Assembly (NCBI GenBank): GCA_002070095.1
Contig: MWCR01000013.1
Location: 1-38,495, forward strand
Origin: Parcubacteria group bacterium ADurb.Bin192
GTDB lineage: Bacteria; Patescibacteriota; Patescibacteriia; 2-12-FULL-60-25
Length of the DNA: 38,495 nt
Direction of reading: 5' to 3'
Below, piece by piece: positions 19,906-30,400 of this stretch. Numbering within the stretch: the stretch's first letter is position 1; each line of letters opens with the position of its first letter. The position numbers and the translations under genes were made by a program. Below the pieces are notes generated by a model. The model was given only the letters and a program-made list of their open reading frames with translations, had not been told where the DNA came from and made no database searches.

Positions 19906-22900
19906 ATGTTTTTTCAAGCAGAAAACGTCAAAACCACAGACTTCAACGGCATTCGTCTGAAGTTGGCCTCGCCCGAAGTTATCCGAGGCTGGTCATATGG
20001 TGAGGTTACCAAGCCTGAAACCATCAATTATAGAACTCAAAAACCAGAAAAGAGCGGTTTGTTTGCCGAGGAGATTTTCGGGCCTTCCAAAGATTGGGAG
20101 TGTTATTGCGGTAAATATAAAAAGATACGTTACAAAGGCATCGTGTGTGATAAATGCGGAGTCGAAGTAACGCACTCTTTGGTCCGCCGCGAACGCATGG
20201 CTCATATCGAGTTGGCTTCGCCGGTAACTCATATTTGGTTTTTGCGCAGTGTTCCATCCCGTATCGGCACGGTTTTGGATATTTCGGTCATGGCTCTCGA
20301 AAAGGTGGTGTACTTCGCGGCTTTTATTGTGACTGAAGTGAATGAAGAACTGAAGACTCAAGTCATCGAACAACTGCAAACCGAATATAAGGGCAAGCGC
20401 AAACAGATCGAAATGGACTACGAAAGAGAAGTCAAACAGATCAATGACAAAGCCAAAGAACAGGACAAAGCTGATGACGCGGCCGTGACCAAGGATTTGG
20501 ACCGGGCGCATGGCAATAAAGAGCGCAAGTTAAAAGAGCTGGAGTCTGATGTCAGCGAGCTGGAAAAAGAACTCAAAACTTTACAGCCGTTAAAAATAAT
20601 TTCAGAAAATGAATATCATGAGTATTCATTGAAATTCGGTCATATTTTTGAAGCCAAGATCGGAGCCGAGGCCATTGATGAATTACTGAAGAAGATCGAC
20701 GTGGAAGCCACCATGAAGATTTTGCAGGCCGAGCTGACCAAAGCCTCGGGCGCCAAATATGAGCACATCATCCGTCGCGTTAAATTGTTGAAGTCATTTA
20801 TCAATCAAGGCATCGAACCGCATTGGATGGTGCTCAAAGTTATTCCCATTATTCCGCCGGATTTGCGCCCCATGGTGGCCTTGGATGGCGGTCGGTTTGC
20901 GACTTCGGATTTGAACGATTTGTACCGCAGGGTGATTAACCGCAATAACCGCTTGAAACGTTTGGTGGAATTGCATGCGCCGGAAGTTATCACGCGCAAT
21001 GAAAAGCGCATGTTGCAGGAGGCGGTTGATGCTTTGATCGATAACAGCGCGCGTCATTCCAAAACCGTGATTGCGGCTTCGGGTAAAAAACGTCAGTTGA
21101 AATCCTTGGCCGATATTTTAAAGGGCAAGCAAGGCCGTTTTCGTCAAAACTTGCTCGGTAAACGCGTGGACTATTCCGGACGTTCGGTGATTGTGGTCGG
21201 TCCCAAGTTGAAAATGCATCAATGCGGTTTGCCCAAGAGCATGGCTTTGGAATTATTCCGTCCGTTCATCATCGCTCAGCTCATAAAACAGGAAATCGTG
21301 CACAATATTCGTTCGGCTAACAGGTTTATCGAGGGTGATAATCCGGAAGTTTGGGACATTTTGGAAGAGATCGCCAGCAACGCGGTCGTGCTCTTAAACC
21401 GTGCGCCCACTTTGCACCGTTTGGGCATTCAGGGTTTTCAGCCCAAGCTGATTGAAGGTAAGGCTATCCAGATTCATCCTCTGGTTTGTTCGGCTTTCAA
21501 TGCTGACTTTGACGGAGACCAGATGGCCGTTCATGTGCCTTTGACCGAAGAAGCTCAAGCCGAAGCACGCGACATCATGCTGTCCACCAAGAACTTGCTC
21601 AAGCCCGCGACCGGCACTCCGGTAACTACGCCGGCTCAAGATATTGTGTGGGGCGTTTATTACATGACCACCATGCTCGATACGCCGGATGAAAAAGTTA
21701 AAACTTTCGGCACCATGGCTGAAGCGGTTTATGTTTATCAGGCCGGGTTCATCGGAGCCAGAGATAAAATTAAAGTGCGTTTGCAAAAAGGTGAAAAGCC
21801 AACCGAAACCACGGTCGGCAGAATTTTGATTCATGATTTGTTGCCGGAAGGCATGCCTTTTTACAACGAAAGATTGGGTAAGAAGCAACTGGGAGAAATC
21901 ACGCAAAAATGTATTGATGATTACGGCTTTGAAACCGCGGCTTTATTTTTGGACCGGGTTAAAGAAGCCGGCTTCAAGTATATTACGCGTTCGGGTTTTT
22001 CTTACGGTATCGGAGATTTGCCTCGTATCCCTGATAAAGGCGAATTAATGAAAGAAGCCGAGGGCCGCGTAACCACCATTGAAGATCAGTATAAAGAAGG
22101 TTTGTTAACCAAGCGCGAAAGATATACGCAGATCATTAAAGTGTGGTCCGATATTCAGGATAGGATTAAAACCATGTCCAAGAATTCTTTGGATCCGTCC
22201 GGTTCTTTGTCAGCCATGATTGATTCCGGAGCCCGCGGTTCCGTGGTTCAGCTGATGCAGGTGGTGGGCATGAAAGGCTTGGTGACCAGCCCTAACGGCG
22301 AAATTATCGAATTGCCCATTAAATCATCTTTCCGCGAGGGTTTGGATGTGTTGGAATACTTCATTTCATCTCACGGTACACGCAAAGGTTTGACGGATAC
22401 GGCCTTGAAGACGGCTAATGCCGGTTATCTGACCCGCCGCTTGGTCGACGTGTCACAGGATGTGATCATCACTTCAGAAGATTGCGGAGACACGGAAGGC
22501 TTCTTGCTGACCAGTGCTGAATCAGAAGAAATCGGAGAGAGCCTGACCACTCGTTTGGTAGGTCGTGTTTTGGCCGAGGATATTGTTCCGCCGCGCGCCC
22601 GCAAGCCTTTGGTGGCCCGCGGTACCTTGATTGGCGACGAAGAAATGAAAAAGATTAAAGCCATGAATCCTCCTTTGGAGCAGGTACGGGTGCGTTCGGT
22701 TATGACCTGCCGAAACTTTAGAGGTTTGTGCCAAAAATGTTATGGTTATGATTTGGCCTATAATCAAGAAGCCAGATTGGGCGCGGCCGTGGGAGTAGTG
22801 GCCGCTCAATCAGTCGGTGAACCTGGAACCCAGCTGACTATGCGTACCTTTCATACGGGAGGTGTGGCTTCGGGCGCTGATATCACCCAGGGTTTGCCCC

Positions 22901-23889
22901 GTGTGGAAGAACTATTCGAAGCGCGCGTGCCTAAGCATTCGGCCGTGATGGCTCCGGTGTCAGGCAAGGTGACTATTTTGGAACCCGAGGTTAAAGAGAT
23001 TATGACTTCCAATGGTCAAAAGATTGTGGACACGGTCAGATCCGGTAAAGTAATTCGTATCCAGGCCGAGCAGATGAATGATGACGTGTACGTAGTCACG
23101 GCCAAGGATCAGGTCAAGGTTAAAGAAGGTGATTCGGTCAGCGAAGGAGAGGTTATCATCGTCCGCAAAGATGGCACTGAAATTCAGTCGGTTCATAGCG
23201 GTATCGTAAAATTGACCAAAAACAGACTGACCGTTGTTTGGCAGGGCTTGGCTGACACTGATTTGCCCGTACCGGTCGGTTTTAGAGTCTTTGTGAAAAA
23301 TGGAGACGAGGTTCAGGCCGGCGATCAGCTGACCGAAGGGCATTTGGATCTGCAGCTTTTGTTTAAGAGCAAGGGTCAAAAAGCCGTCATGCAATATTTA
23401 CTGCGCGAGGTTTTGACCATTTATTCGACGCAAGGTCAAAAAATCAATTCCAAACACATTGAGCTGTTGATTCGTCAGATGTTCTCTCGTTCTTATGTCA
23501 GAGACGCGGGTGACTCCGAATTATTGCCCGGTGAAATAGTGGAAAAAGCGCGCGCTCAAGAAGAGAACGAAAGAGTGATGGCCGCCGGAGGTCAACCGGC
23601 CGAATTGGAGAATCTGTTTATGGGCATCACTAAAGTCGCTTTAACGGCCGAATCTTTCTTGTCTTCAGCCTCCTTCCAAGAGACGGCGCGTGTCTTGATT
23701 CATGCCGCCATTTCCGGCAAGGTTGATCGTTTGGAGGGCTTAAAAGAAAATGTGATTATCGGCCGTTTGATACCGGCCGGCACAGGTTTCTCTTATCATC
23801 ATCCGGAGCTCATGACCGACGAAGAGCGGGCGGCTTTGGAAGAGGAAGAGTCATCTGAAGACGAACCTGAGTTGGCTGAAGCGGCTTGA
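19906..23889 (+). CDS. rpoC: RNA polymerase beta' subunit
   Basis: 1327 residues. It carries the metal-binding active centre [13 protein letters not shown] (about 532-544, three Asp chelating Mg). The N-terminal zinc ribbon is [20 protein letters not shown] (about 66-85). The second zinc site is formed by SEDCG with [13 protein letters not shown], with the trigger-loop region before it and [21 protein letters not shown] in the bridge-helix-to-jaw part. A charged coiled coil (about 150-240, [19 protein letters not shown]...) is inserted early. It is co-transcribed with rpoB. A strong terminator follows the stop. Confidence 0.98.
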   Translation: MFFQAENVKTTDFNGIRLKLASPEVIRGWSYGEVTKPETINYRTQKPEKSGLFAEEIFGPSKDWECYCGKYKKIRYKGIVCDKCGVEVTHSLVRRERMAHIELASPVTHIWFLRSVPSRIGTVLDISVMALEKVVYFAAFIVTEVNEELKTQVIEQLQTEYKGKRKQIEMDYEREVKQINDKAKEQDKADDAAVTKDLDRAHGNKERKLKELESDVSELEKELKTLQPLKIISENEYHEYSLKFGHIFEAKIGAEAIDELLKKIDVEATMKILQAELTKASGAKYEHIIRRVKLLKSFINQGIEPHWMVLKVIPIIPPDLRPMVALDGGRFATSDLNDLYRRVINRNNRLKRLVELHAPEVITRNEKRMLQEAVDALIDNSARHSKTVIAASGKKRQLKSLADILKGKQGRFRQNLLGKRVDYSGRSVIVVGPKLKMHQCGLPKSMALELFRPFIIAQLIKQEIVHNIRSANRFIEGDNPEVWDILEEIASNAVVLLNRAPTLHRLGIQGFQPKLIEGKAIQIHPLVCSAFNADFDGDQMAVHVPLTEEAQAEARDIMLSTKNLLKPATGTPVTTPAQDIVWGVYYMTTMLDTPDEKVKTFGTMAEAVYVYQAGFIGARDKIKVRLQKGEKPTETTVGRILIHDLLPEGMPFYNERLGKKQLGEITQKCIDDYGFETAALFLDRVKEAGFKYITRSGFSYGIGDLPRIPDKGELMKEAEGRVTTIEDQYKEGLLTKRERYTQIIKVWSDIQDRIKTMSKNSLDPSGSLSAMIDSGARGSVVQLMQVVGMKGLVTSPNGEIIELPIKSSFREGLDVLEYFISSHGTRKGLTDTALKTANAGYLTRRLVDVSQDVIITSEDCGDTEGFLLTSAESEEIGESLTTRLVGRVLAEDIVPPRARKPLVARGTLIGDEEMKKIKAMNPPLEQVRVRSVMTCRNFRGLCQKCYGYDLAYNQEARLGAAVGVVAAQSVGEPGTQLTMRTFHTGGVASGADITQGLPRVEELFEARVPKHSAVMAPVSGKVTILEPEVKEIMTSNGQKIVDTVRSGKVIRIQAEQMNDDVYVVTAKDQVKVKEGDSVSEGEVIIVRKDGTEIQSVHSGIVKLTKNRLTVVWQGLADTDLPVPVGFRVFVKNGDEVQAGDQLTEGHLDLQLLFKSKGQKAVMQYLLREVLTIYSTQGQKINSKHIELLIRQMFSRSYVRDAGDSELLPGEIVEKARAQEENERVMAAGGQPAELENLFMGITKVALTAESFLSSASFQETARVLIHAAISGKVDRLEGLKENVIIGRLIPAGTGFSYHHPELMTDEERAALEEEESSEDEPELAEAA

Positions 23890-23920
23890 TAAAATAAACA
23901 GAGGTAAAATAAAAACATTA

Positions 23921-23961
23921 AACCGCGGCGGCCGATTTTTATCCGGTAGACGCGGTTTTTT
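23921..23961 (+). terminator. rpoBC terminator
   Basis: AACCGCG (23921-23927) pairs with CGCGGTT (23951-23957), with an inner GGCCG/CGG step, followed by a T-run. It lies about 30 bp after the rpoC stop. Confidence 0.85.
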
Positions 23962-24037
23962 GGTGTTCAAATATGCTTCAGGTGATTGGGTGTTTAAGAT
24001 TTGAACATTGAAGGTGGTTGAGGTAATCTATGGCCAT

Positions 24038-24754
24038 ATGTCAGGTCATAGCAAGTGGGCGACCATTAAGCATAGAAAAGGAGCGGCCGATGCCAAAAGA
24101 GCGGCCAGTTTTACCAAATTAATCAGAGAAGTGGAAGTGGCGGCGCGCGAAAAAGGTCCGGATCCGGCCATGAATTTCAGACTGCGTTTGGCCATGGACC
24201 GGGCCAGATCAGCCAATGTGCCCAAGGATAATATTGAAAGAGCTGTAGCTCGCGGTTCCGGCGCCGGCTCTGACGTGCAAATTGAAGAAACTAGGTATGA
24301 GGCTTATGGCCCGGGTGGAGTTGGTTTGATTGTTGAGTGTTTAACTGATAACCGTAACCGGGCAGCCAACGATGTTAAGTTAACCTTATCAAAAAAAGGA
24401 GGTTCTTTTGCCGCGCCTGGTTCTGTGTCATTTCAATTTGAGAATAAAGGTGTGGTTCGGCTCGGCTCGGTGTCCGCGGATAAACGTGATGAAGTTGAGT
24501 TGGCTTTAATTGACGCAGGTGCTGAAGATATCAAACATGAGGAAGAGGAAACGGTGGTAATCTGTCCTATTAATGATCTATCCAATATTACCGACGCGTG
24601 TAACAATCTGTCGCTTGATATAAAGCAAGCTCAGATAGAGTGGGTACCAAAAGTTTTAGTGGAAGCTGACGATGAATCATTGGAAACTTTAAGTAATCTC
24701 ATAGATGCCTTGGAGGAATTGGATGATGTGCAAAATGTGTTTACGAATGTATAA
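24038..24754 (+). CDS. yebC: YebC/PmpR family protein (TACO1-like)
   Basis: 238 residues starting MSGHSKWATIKHRKGAADAK, the family's hallmark N-terminus; the in-frame ATG at 24008 adds ten atypical residues and is rejected. YebC proteins are three-domain, acidic-surfaced cytosolic factors. Some bind promoters, and recent work ties the family to relieving ribosome stalling at proline runs. Further family marks are ARGSGAGSDVQIEETRYEAYGPGGVGLIVE (about 75-104) and LSKKGGSFAAPGSVSFQF. The length is typical. The membrane-protein gene and ruvC follow closely; YebC next to RuvC is a common bacterial neighbourhood. Confidence 0.96.
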   Translation: MSGHSKWATIKHRKGAADAKRAASFTKLIREVEVAAREKGPDPAMNFRLRLAMDRARSANVPKDNIERAVARGSGAGSDVQIEETRYEAYGPGGVGLIVECLTDNRNRAANDVKLTLSKKGGSFAAPGSVSFQFENKGVVRLGSVSADKRDEVELALIDAGAEDIKHEEEETVVICPINDLSNITDACNNLSLDIKQAQIEWVPKVLVEADDESLETLSNLIDALEELDDVQNVFTNV

Positions 24755-24766
24755 TAAATTAAAATT

Positions 24767-25234
24767 ATGTCTTATTTGTCGGCATTGCCAGGTCTCGCGA
24801 TTATTATTTGGCTGTCAGCAGGTTTTTTGTGTGCAGTATATTTGTTAGTCAAGCCAAGTCTTGAAAATATAACTACAAATATTTTACGAGTGACTGCGGC
24901 CGTGTCTTTTGTACTTTGGTTAGTTGTTTTGGTATTTTGGGCGATGTTTTCATATACTGCCGGTAATGAATATTCTTGGACTGTATGGTTGGCAGTGATA
25001 GCTTCATTGGTTTTTGTCGCGTCTGTATATATTAATGGTTTAGTTTCAGTATTTTTAATGCGTGATGGCAGTCAAATATTGAAGTGGTTTTTATTTGCGT
25101 ATTATGCGATAACAATTTTAGTGCTATTGATTGGTGCGCTTGGCGTCGTTTTTTTATCAATGGTCGCGAACATGACAATCTGTAGCCTTGCGACGCATGG
25201 GCATCCGGATATTTGCGGCAGCCTAAGGTATTAA
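24767..25234 (+). CDS. Unknown four-TM membrane protein
   Basis: 155 residues with about four hydrophobic segments (roughly 8-30, 41-64, 74-96 and 106-132), and a short hydrophilic C-terminus with two Cys (MTICSLATHGHPDICGS). No family is recognised and no catalytic motif is visible. The gene lies 12 bp after yebC and 4 bp before ruvC, so it is almost certainly in their operon. Its composition is somewhat richer in A+T than its neighbours. The tight placement supports a real gene despite the lack of a match by eye. Confidence 0.75.
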   Translation: MSYLSALPGLAIIIWLSAGFLCAVYLLVKPSLENITTNILRVTAAVSFVLWLVVLVFWAMFSYTAGNEYSWTVWLAVIASLVFVASVYINGLVSVFLMRDGSQILKWFLFAYYAITILVLLIGALGVVFLSMVANMTICSLATHGHPDICGSLRY

Positions 25235-25238
25235 TGAC

Positions 25239-25748
25239 ATGAGATTATCATCGGTAAAAATTGTTTTGGGCATTGATCCTGGTTTTGGTCGTACCGGTAT
25301 AGGAGTCATAGAAATTAAGGGCTCTGATACCGTTTATCTGTATCATGACTGTATCAGTACGGCGGCTTCTTTGCCGTTTGCGGAAAGACTTAGAATTATC
25401 AGGGATGAGATCAATCTTGTAATTGAGAAATTTAAGCCAGATGTGGTGGCTATTGAGAAGTTATTTTTTCAGACTAATGTCAAAACGGCTATAGATGTTG
25501 GTATGGCCAGGGGAGTGATAATTTTATGTGTCGGAGACGCTTGTCTGCCCATGGTTGAATTAACACCAAATGAAGTAAAACAAGCGATTGCCGGATACGG
25601 AAATGCTGATAAAAAACAAATGCAATCCATGGTAGCCCGGTTATTGGGCTTGAAAGAGGTTCCCAAACCCGATGACGCGGCCGATGCTTTGGCCATCGCC
25701 ATGGCCGGAGCCGGGGTTTACAAGACCAGACAGCGGCTGGGTTTATAA
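25239..25748 (+). CDS. ruvC: RuvC Holliday-junction resolvase
   Basis: 169 residues. This is a dimeric RNase H-fold endonuclease that nicks four-way junctions symmetrically. The four metal-binding acids are visible: Asp13 (GIDPGFG), Glu73 (AIEKLFF), Asp146 and Asp149 (DDAADALAIA). The length matches E. coli RuvC (173). No ruvA or ruvB lies within the window. It is in one operon with yebC and the membrane protein, ended by a strong hairpin at 25750. Confidence 0.97.
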   Translation: MRLSSVKIVLGIDPGFGRTGIGVIEIKGSDTVYLYHDCISTAASLPFAERLRIIRDEINLVIEKFKPDVVAIEKLFFQTNVKTAIDVGMARGVIILCVGDACLPMVELTPNEVKQAIAGYGNADKKQMQSMVARLLGLKEVPKPDDAADALAIAMAGAGVYKTRQRLGL

Positions 25749-25749
25749 A

Positions 25750-25780
25750 CAGTCTAAAAGGCGGTTTTAGACTGATTTTA
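25750..25780 (+). terminator. Terminator after ruvC
   Basis: CAGTCTAAAA (25750-25759) and TTTTAGACTG (25765-25774) are perfect 10-bp arms with a 5-nt loop, followed by ATTTT and a second T-run. Confidence 0.85.
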
Positions 25781-25794
25781 GCCCATTTTTTCCC

Positions 25795-25823
25795 TTGCCT
25801 TAACGGGTTTGGTGTGTTAATCT
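25795..25823 (+). promoter_or_regulatory. Promoter of the MBL-fold gene
   Basis: TTGCCT (25795-25800) and TAATCT (25818-25823) with 17 bp between. Transcription starts near 25830, about 14 nt before the chosen ATG at 25844, which excludes the upstream frame start at 25814. Confidence 0.55.
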
Positions 25824-25843
25824 TTTTAAGTAAAAATCATATT

Positions 25844-26488
25844 ATGCAGATATATTGGCACGGTTATTCCACCATCAGAATAGAAGCTAAATACGCGGAA
25901 GAATCTTCGGTCATCATGACCGATCCTTTTGAGAATGAAGCGGCCATGCGTTTTCCCAGGGTCACGGAACCCAATATATTATTGTTATCTCATCAGGACA
26001 GAAAAAAATTCAATTTGGAGGGAGTCAATGGTCAACCCTTTATCATTTCCGATCCCGGCGAATACGAGGTTAAAGGCATGTTCGTCAATGGCATCCAAGA
26101 TCCACAGCAAGATCAGGGCAAAGACAGGCCTTTGGTTTACAGAATCCAAGCCGAAGATATTTCGGTGGCTTTTTTGGGGCAGTTGAACAGAAAGCTGACG
26201 GACATGGAGCTTGAAGAGCTGGGGAATGTAGATATTTTGATTTTGCCGGTGGGCGGCGGGGAAGTTTTGGATGCCAAATTATCCGCCTCGTTGATTTCCG
26301 TGGTGGAGCCCAGGATAGTCATTCCGGTCCATTACCATGTACCGGGCATCAAAAATAAATTGGGTACCGTGGATAATTTTTGTGACGCGGTCGGTGTGTG
26401 CAAGCGGCAGGATATGAATAAATTGAAAATATCCAAAAAAGATTTGCCGGCCGGAGAAATAATTATTATGGTACTCGAACGTTCGTAG
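25844..26488 (+). CDS. Metallo-beta-lactamase-fold protein, UlaG-like, with a degenerate metal motif
   Basis: 214 residues starting MQIYWHGYSTIRIE, as in the UlaG/YtnP-like MBL branch (H-G-x-S/T-x-I). The main metal motif, HxHxDH in active enzymes, here reads SHQDRKKFN: only the first His and the Asp remain. Downstream ISDPGEYEVKGMFVNGI and IPVHYHVPGIKNKLGTVDNF keep the fold landmarks. Close relatives with these features are common in CPR genomes. The enzyme may use fewer metals or be a non-catalytic scaffold. It starts a new unit (promoter at 25795) with the next gene, whose frame begins 16 bp after this stop. Confidence 0.8.
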   Translation: MQIYWHGYSTIRIEAKYAEESSVIMTDPFENEAAMRFPRVTEPNILLLSHQDRKKFNLEGVNGQPFIISDPGEYEVKGMFVNGIQDPQQDQGKDRPLVYRIQAEDISVAFLGQLNRKLTDMELEELGNVDILILPVGGGEVLDAKLSASLISVVEPRIVIPVHYHVPGIKNKLGTVDNFCDAVGVCKRQDMNKLKISKKDLPAGEIIIMVLERS

Positions 26489-26504
26489 CTTGAATTCAAA
26501 ACCT

Positions 26505-27098
26505 ATGTCCTTTGATCAAACGCCAAATTCAAATTCACCGCCCAAAAGACGCCGTGCTCCGCGCTCCGGAGCCGGACTTGCCGGCAAAGAGCGGGTTAAA
26601 GAAAAGATTTTGAGCGGAGAAGAAAAGCGCAGTCTGATTCTGGCGCATGCCGCCAAGCGCGTGCCCGTGGATCATGCTCAAAAAGTCAGTTTATGGGCCG
26701 GTATCGCGATTTGCGTTCTGGCCATAGGTACTGGTTGGTTATACAGTGTCAGGCTGGGCATTGCGGAAGTGTTTCCGGCGGACAAAGATCCCGAACGAGC
26801 CGGTTCGGCGGCCTGGGAGAGCCGCCTCATCAAACAAGATTTGCGCCAGAACGCGGAGCGTATGCTCAAAGAAATTGAAAAAATAGAAGAAACGCAAATG
26901 CAGGGAGGTTTTGGAGAAGTGTTGGGCAAAACCTTGGAGATGGCCGCGGAAATTTCCAATGCTTCGGGCACCAATGCCGAGTCAAAAGCGGCCAATCTGT
27001 TTATGAAGCTTGAAGACCGGTCCGTATCGTCCACGGTTTCCGAAGAAGAATCAAACGGCTTGATCTTGCCTCCGGGTTTGATCAAAGATAATCAATAA
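26505..27098 (+). CDS. Unknown single-TM protein
   Basis: 197 residues from the ATG at 26505 (the TTG at 26490 is a weaker choice). A basic, Pro- and Arg-rich cytoplasmic N-terminus (PPKRRRAPRSGAGLAGKER) precedes one membrane segment (VSLWAGIAICVLAIGTGWLYSV, about 61-82). An external helical part (about 100-165) and a disordered Ser/Glu-rich tail follow. No family is recognised; it resembles the short one-TM proteins common in CPR genomes. It lies 16 bp after the MBL gene and 35 bp before gyrA. Confidence 0.7.
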   Translation: MSFDQTPNSNSPPKRRRAPRSGAGLAGKERVKEKILSGEEKRSLILAHAAKRVPVDHAQKVSLWAGIAICVLAIGTGWLYSVRLGIAEVFPADKDPERAGSAAWESRLIKQDLRQNAERMLKEIEKIEETQMQGGFGEVLGKTLEMAAEISNASGTNAESKAANLFMKLEDRSVSSTVSEEESNGLILPPGLIKDNQ

Positions 27099-27133
27099 TC
27101 TAGTCAATAAAATATTTTATCAGCCAGAACAGT

Positions 27134-29626
27134 ATGGATGAAAAAGAAATCATGCCCGAAGAGTCGGGCGCCGGAACGGTTACCACGCAATCCTTGACCG
27201 AAGAGATGAAGAATTGCTATCTGGATTATGCCATGTCGGTCATAATTCAGCGCGCCTTACCCGACGTGCGGGATGGTTTAAAACCCGTGCATCGCAGGAT
27301 TTTGTATTCCATGTGGCAGAGCGGTTTGCGTTCAACGGCCAAGTTTAAAAAATGTGCCACCGTGGTCGGAGACGTGCTTGGCAAATATCATCCGCATGGT
27401 GACGCGGCGGTTTACGATTCTTTGGTGCGCATGGCGCAGGATTTTTCTTTGCGCTATCCTTTGGTGCGCGGTCAGGGCAACTTCGGATCCATCGACGGCG
27501 ACGGAGCTGCTGCCTATCGTTATACCGAGTCTAAAATGGAAAGCATCGCGGATGAGATGCTGTTTGATATAGATAAAGAAACGGTTGATTTCAGACCGAA
27601 TTTTGACGGTTCAATCAAAGAGCCTTCGGTTTTGCCGGGTAAATTGCCCAATCTTTTGTTGAACGGTACTTTGGGTATTGCCGTGGGCATGGCCACTAAT
27701 ATTCCTCCGCATAATTTGAATGAATTATGCGATGCTATTACGGCCACCATAGATAACCCGGAAATTGAAATTGATGACTTGGTGGAGATTGTTAAGGGTC
27801 CGGATTTTCCGACCGGCGGCATTATTTACGACAAGCAGGCCATCAAGCAGGCCTACGCTACTGGCAAGGGAGGTATTGTCATGCGGGCCAAAACCGAAAT
27901 CCAGGAAGAGAAGGCCGGCTATTATAGAATCGTGGTCAACGAAATACCGTATGGCGTCAACAAGGCCAGCATGCTGGAAAAGATCGCCAATTTGGTTCAG
28001 GAAAAAAAGATTGAAGGCATTCGCGATTTGCGTGATGAATCAAATAAAGATGGTATTCGCGTGGTGGTTGAACTCAAAAAAGACGCTTATCCCAAGAAGG
28101 TTTTAAATCAATTGTTTAAGATGACGCAATTGCAAGAAACCTTCCATGTGAATACGTTGGCTTTAGTGGACGGTATTTTGCCCAGAGTGTTGACACTTAA
28201 AGATTTGTTGACCGAGTACATCAAGCATCGTCAAAATGTGGTGCGCCGGCGCACGGAATATGATTTGGCCAAAGCCAAAGACCGGGCCCATATCTTGGAG
28301 GGATTGCGCATTGCGCTTTTAAAGATCAATGAAGTGATCGAAACCATTAAAAAGTCCAAAGATAAAGATGAGGCCAAGCTTAATTTGATTAAAAAATTCA
28401 AGTTAAGCGAAGCTCAAACCATGGCTATCTTGGAAATGCGTTTGCAACAATTGGCCAACCTGGAAAGGCTGAAGGTGGAGCAAGAATATAAAGATAAACT
28501 GGAATTGATTAAAGAACTGGAGTCCATTCTGAAATCCGTTTCCAAAATGTTGACCATTATCAAACAAGAGGTGCAAGAATTAAAAGATAAATTCGGGGAC
28601 GAACGCCGGACCGTGGTTATACCGCATCCGGTGGGAGAATTTTCCATGGTGGACTTGGTACCCGATGAATCAACCATCGTCATGTTGACGCGTGATGGTT
28701 ATATCAAGCGTTTACCGCCGGATACTTTCCGCACGCAGGGCCGGGGCGGCAAAGGAGTGGCCGGTTTGGCGACCAAGGAAGAAGATGAAGTCGACCAATT
28801 ATTTTCCACCAACACGCACGCTGATATTTTGTTTTTTACCACCCGCGGCCGTGTATTCCAGCTTAAGGCTTACGAGGTTCCGCCGGGCAGCCGCACTTCC
28901 AAGGGTCAGGCCATTGTTAACTTTTTGCAGCTGGCTCCGGGTGAAAAAGTAGCCAACTCTTTGCCGTTGACCGACATTGAAGGCGCTAAATATCTGATCA
29001 TGGTTACCAGCCAGGGCACGGTTAAAAAGACGGGTTTGGAAGATTTCAAACATGTCAGACGCAGCGGCTTGATCGCCATTACCCTGCATGAAGGGGATGA
29101 TTTGCTGTGGGTTAAACCAACTGCCGGTACGGATGATATTTCGTTGGTTACCAGGAACGGCCAGTCCATTCGTTTCAGCGAAAAGGATGTACGTCCCATG
29201 GGACGGTCAGCGGCCGGAGTGCGCGGTATCAAGTTGAAGAAAGATGATGAAGTTATCGGTATGGATTTGGTTGATCCCAAGCTGGCCGCCAAGGGTTTGT
29301 TCACTTTGTTTACCGTGGCCGAAAACGGCATGGGCAAGCAAACCGACATCAGAGAGTATAAGACTCAAGGCCGCGGCGGTTCGGGCGTGCGCACCATGAA
29401 AGTCACTCCCAAAACCGGTCCGGTGGTAGCGGCTTTCGTGGCCAGCAAGGATGATGAGCGTGATTTGATGATGATCAGTAAAAAGGGCGTGGTTATCCGC
29501 GTGGCTTATAAAACCGTGCCCACCTTAGGCAGAGACACGCAGGGCGTGCGTGTGATGAGATTCAGGGAAGTGGGGGATCTGCTGTCCAGCGCGGCTCTGG
29601 TGAATACGGATGGAGAAGAAAAATAA
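27134..29626 (+). CDS. gyrA: DNA gyrase subunit A
   Basis: 830 residues. This is the breakage-reunion subunit of gyrase, which with GyrB introduces negative supercoils. The catalytic Tyr130 lies in AAAYRYTES. The quinolone-determining region is [20 protein letters not shown] (about 83-102); the residue matching E. coli Ser83 is Ala91, and Asp87 is kept as Asp95. The C-terminal beta-pinwheel carries a GyrA-box QGRGGKG (E. coli QRRGGKG), so true gyrase wrapping is likely rather than Topo IV. gyrB is not in the window. It ends at a bidirectional terminator shared with clpP. Confidence 0.97.
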   Translation: MDEKEIMPEESGAGTVTTQSLTEEMKNCYLDYAMSVIIQRALPDVRDGLKPVHRRILYSMWQSGLRSTAKFKKCATVVGDVLGKYHPHGDAAVYDSLVRMAQDFSLRYPLVRGQGNFGSIDGDGAAAYRYTESKMESIADEMLFDIDKETVDFRPNFDGSIKEPSVLPGKLPNLLLNGTLGIAVGMATNIPPHNLNELCDAITATIDNPEIEIDDLVEIVKGPDFPTGGIIYDKQAIKQAYATGKGGIVMRAKTEIQEEKAGYYRIVVNEIPYGVNKASMLEKIANLVQEKKIEGIRDLRDESNKDGIRVVVELKKDAYPKKVLNQLFKMTQLQETFHVNTLALVDGILPRVLTLKDLLTEYIKHRQNVVRRRTEYDLAKAKDRAHILEGLRIALLKINEVIETIKKSKDKDEAKLNLIKKFKLSEAQTMAILEMRLQQLANLERLKVEQEYKDKLELIKELESILKSVSKMLTIIKQEVQELKDKFGDERRTVVIPHPVGEFSMVDLVPDESTIVMLTRDGYIKRLPPDTFRTQGRGGKGVAGLATKEEDEVDQLFSTNTHADILFFTTRGRVFQLKAYEVPPGSRTSKGQAIVNFLQLAPGEKVANSLPLTDIEGAKYLIMVTSQGTVKKTGLEDFKHVRRSGLIAITLHEGDDLLWVKPTAGTDDISLVTRNGQSIRFSEKDVRPMGRSAAGVRGIKLKKDDEVIGMDLVDPKLAAKGLFTLFTVAENGMGKQTDIREYKTQGRGGSGVRTMKVTPKTGPVVAAFVASKDDERDLMMISKKGVVIRVAYKTVPTLGRDTQGVRVMRFREVGDLLSSAALVNTDGEEK

Positions 29627-29635
29627 AGAAGCGTG

Positions 29636-29671
29636 AAATAAAAGAGACGCTCTAGAGCGTCTCTTTTATTT
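29636..29671. terminator. Bidirectional terminator between gyrA and clpP
   Basis: A perfect 36-bp palindrome with core GAGACGCTCTAGAGCGTCTC, flanked by A and T runs on both sides. It ends both convergent genes and overlaps the clpP stop codon. Confidence 0.9.
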
Positions 29672-30281
29672 ATTCCAGTATTTTATCGATTATGCCGTAG
29701 GCTTTGGCGGTTTTTGGATCCATGAAATTATCACGATCCGTGTCCGTTTCTATCTGTTTAACCGGCTTGCCCGTATGTTTGGCCAATATGACATTCAGCT
29801 GTTCTTTCATTTTAAGAATGCGTTCAGCTCTGATTTTGATGTCCGTGGCTTGGCCTTCCACGCCGCCCAATAACTGGTGGATCATGATTTCCGAGTTGGG
29901 CAAAGCGAATCTTTTTCCAGGTTGGCCTCCGGCCAGCAAAACAGCGCCCATGGAAGCGGATAGTCCGATGCAGATGGTCGATACATCACATGCGATGTGC
30001 TGCATGGTGTCGTAAATGGCCAGCCCCGCGTTAACCGATCCGCCGGGTGAGTTGATGTATAATTTAATATCCTTGCTTTTATCTTGGCTTTCCAAAAACA
30101 GTAATTGAGCGATGACTATGTTGGCCACGTCATCATCAATAGCCGAGCCTAACATCACAATTCTGTCTTTTAGCAGCCGGGAATAGATATCATAAGCCCT
30201 TTCACCGTATTGTGATTTTTCAATAACGGTCGGTACCAAATAGCTGTTTTGAATTTTAGAATTAACTGTGTAGAGATTCAT
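29670..30281 (-). CDS. clpP: ClpP protease subunit
   Basis: 203 residues. It forms the tetradecameric serine-protease barrel that degrades substrates fed by Clp ATPases. The triad is visible: Ser110 in GLSASMG, His135 in IMIHQLLGG, and an Asp in the ETDTDRDNF segment (about 178-186). Other marks are IYLNSPGGSV-type [19 protein letters not shown] (73-91) and [15 protein letters not shown]. The N-terminus is a little longer than in the mature enzyme. The length is normal. Its own promoter is at 30388-30360. No clpX lies in the window. Confidence 0.96.
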   Translation of the reverse strand: MNLYTVNSKIQNSYLVPTVIEKSQYGERAYDIYSRLLKDRIVMLGSAIDDDVANIVIAQLLFLESQDKSKDIKLYINSPGGSVNAGLAIYDTMQHIACDVSTICIGLSASMGAVLLAGGQPGKRFALPNSEIMIHQLLGGVEGQATDIKIRAERILKMKEQLNVILAKHTGKPVKQIETDTDRDNFMDPKTAKAYGIIDKILE

Positions 30282-30296
30282 AAGGGGGAATATAAT

Positions 30297-30360
30297 TAAA
30301 AATTACGAATTACGAATTTTTGGTGGCCTGCGGCATGAATTAATTCATAATTCGTAATTA
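30297..30360. repeat. AATTACGAATT repeat hairpin in the clpP leader
   Basis: AAAAATTACGAATTACGAAT and its inverse (ATTCATAATTCGTAATTA) flank TGGTGGCCTGCGG. Closely similar sequence occurs at 38022-38095. It is transcribed as part of the clpP 5' leader. Confidence 0.7.
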
Positions 30361-30388
30361 TGATACCGTATGGATTGTTAGCAGTCAA
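30360..30388 (-). promoter_or_regulatory. clpP promoter
   Basis: On the minus strand TTGACT (30388-30383) and TATCAT (30365-30360) are 17 bp apart. Confidence 0.65.
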
Positions 30389-30400
30389 ATGCGGTGAGTG

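Noticed and set aside
24008-24037. Upstream ATG start for yebC
   Set aside because: It adds residues not typical of the family. MSGHSKW at 24038 is the usual N-terminus.
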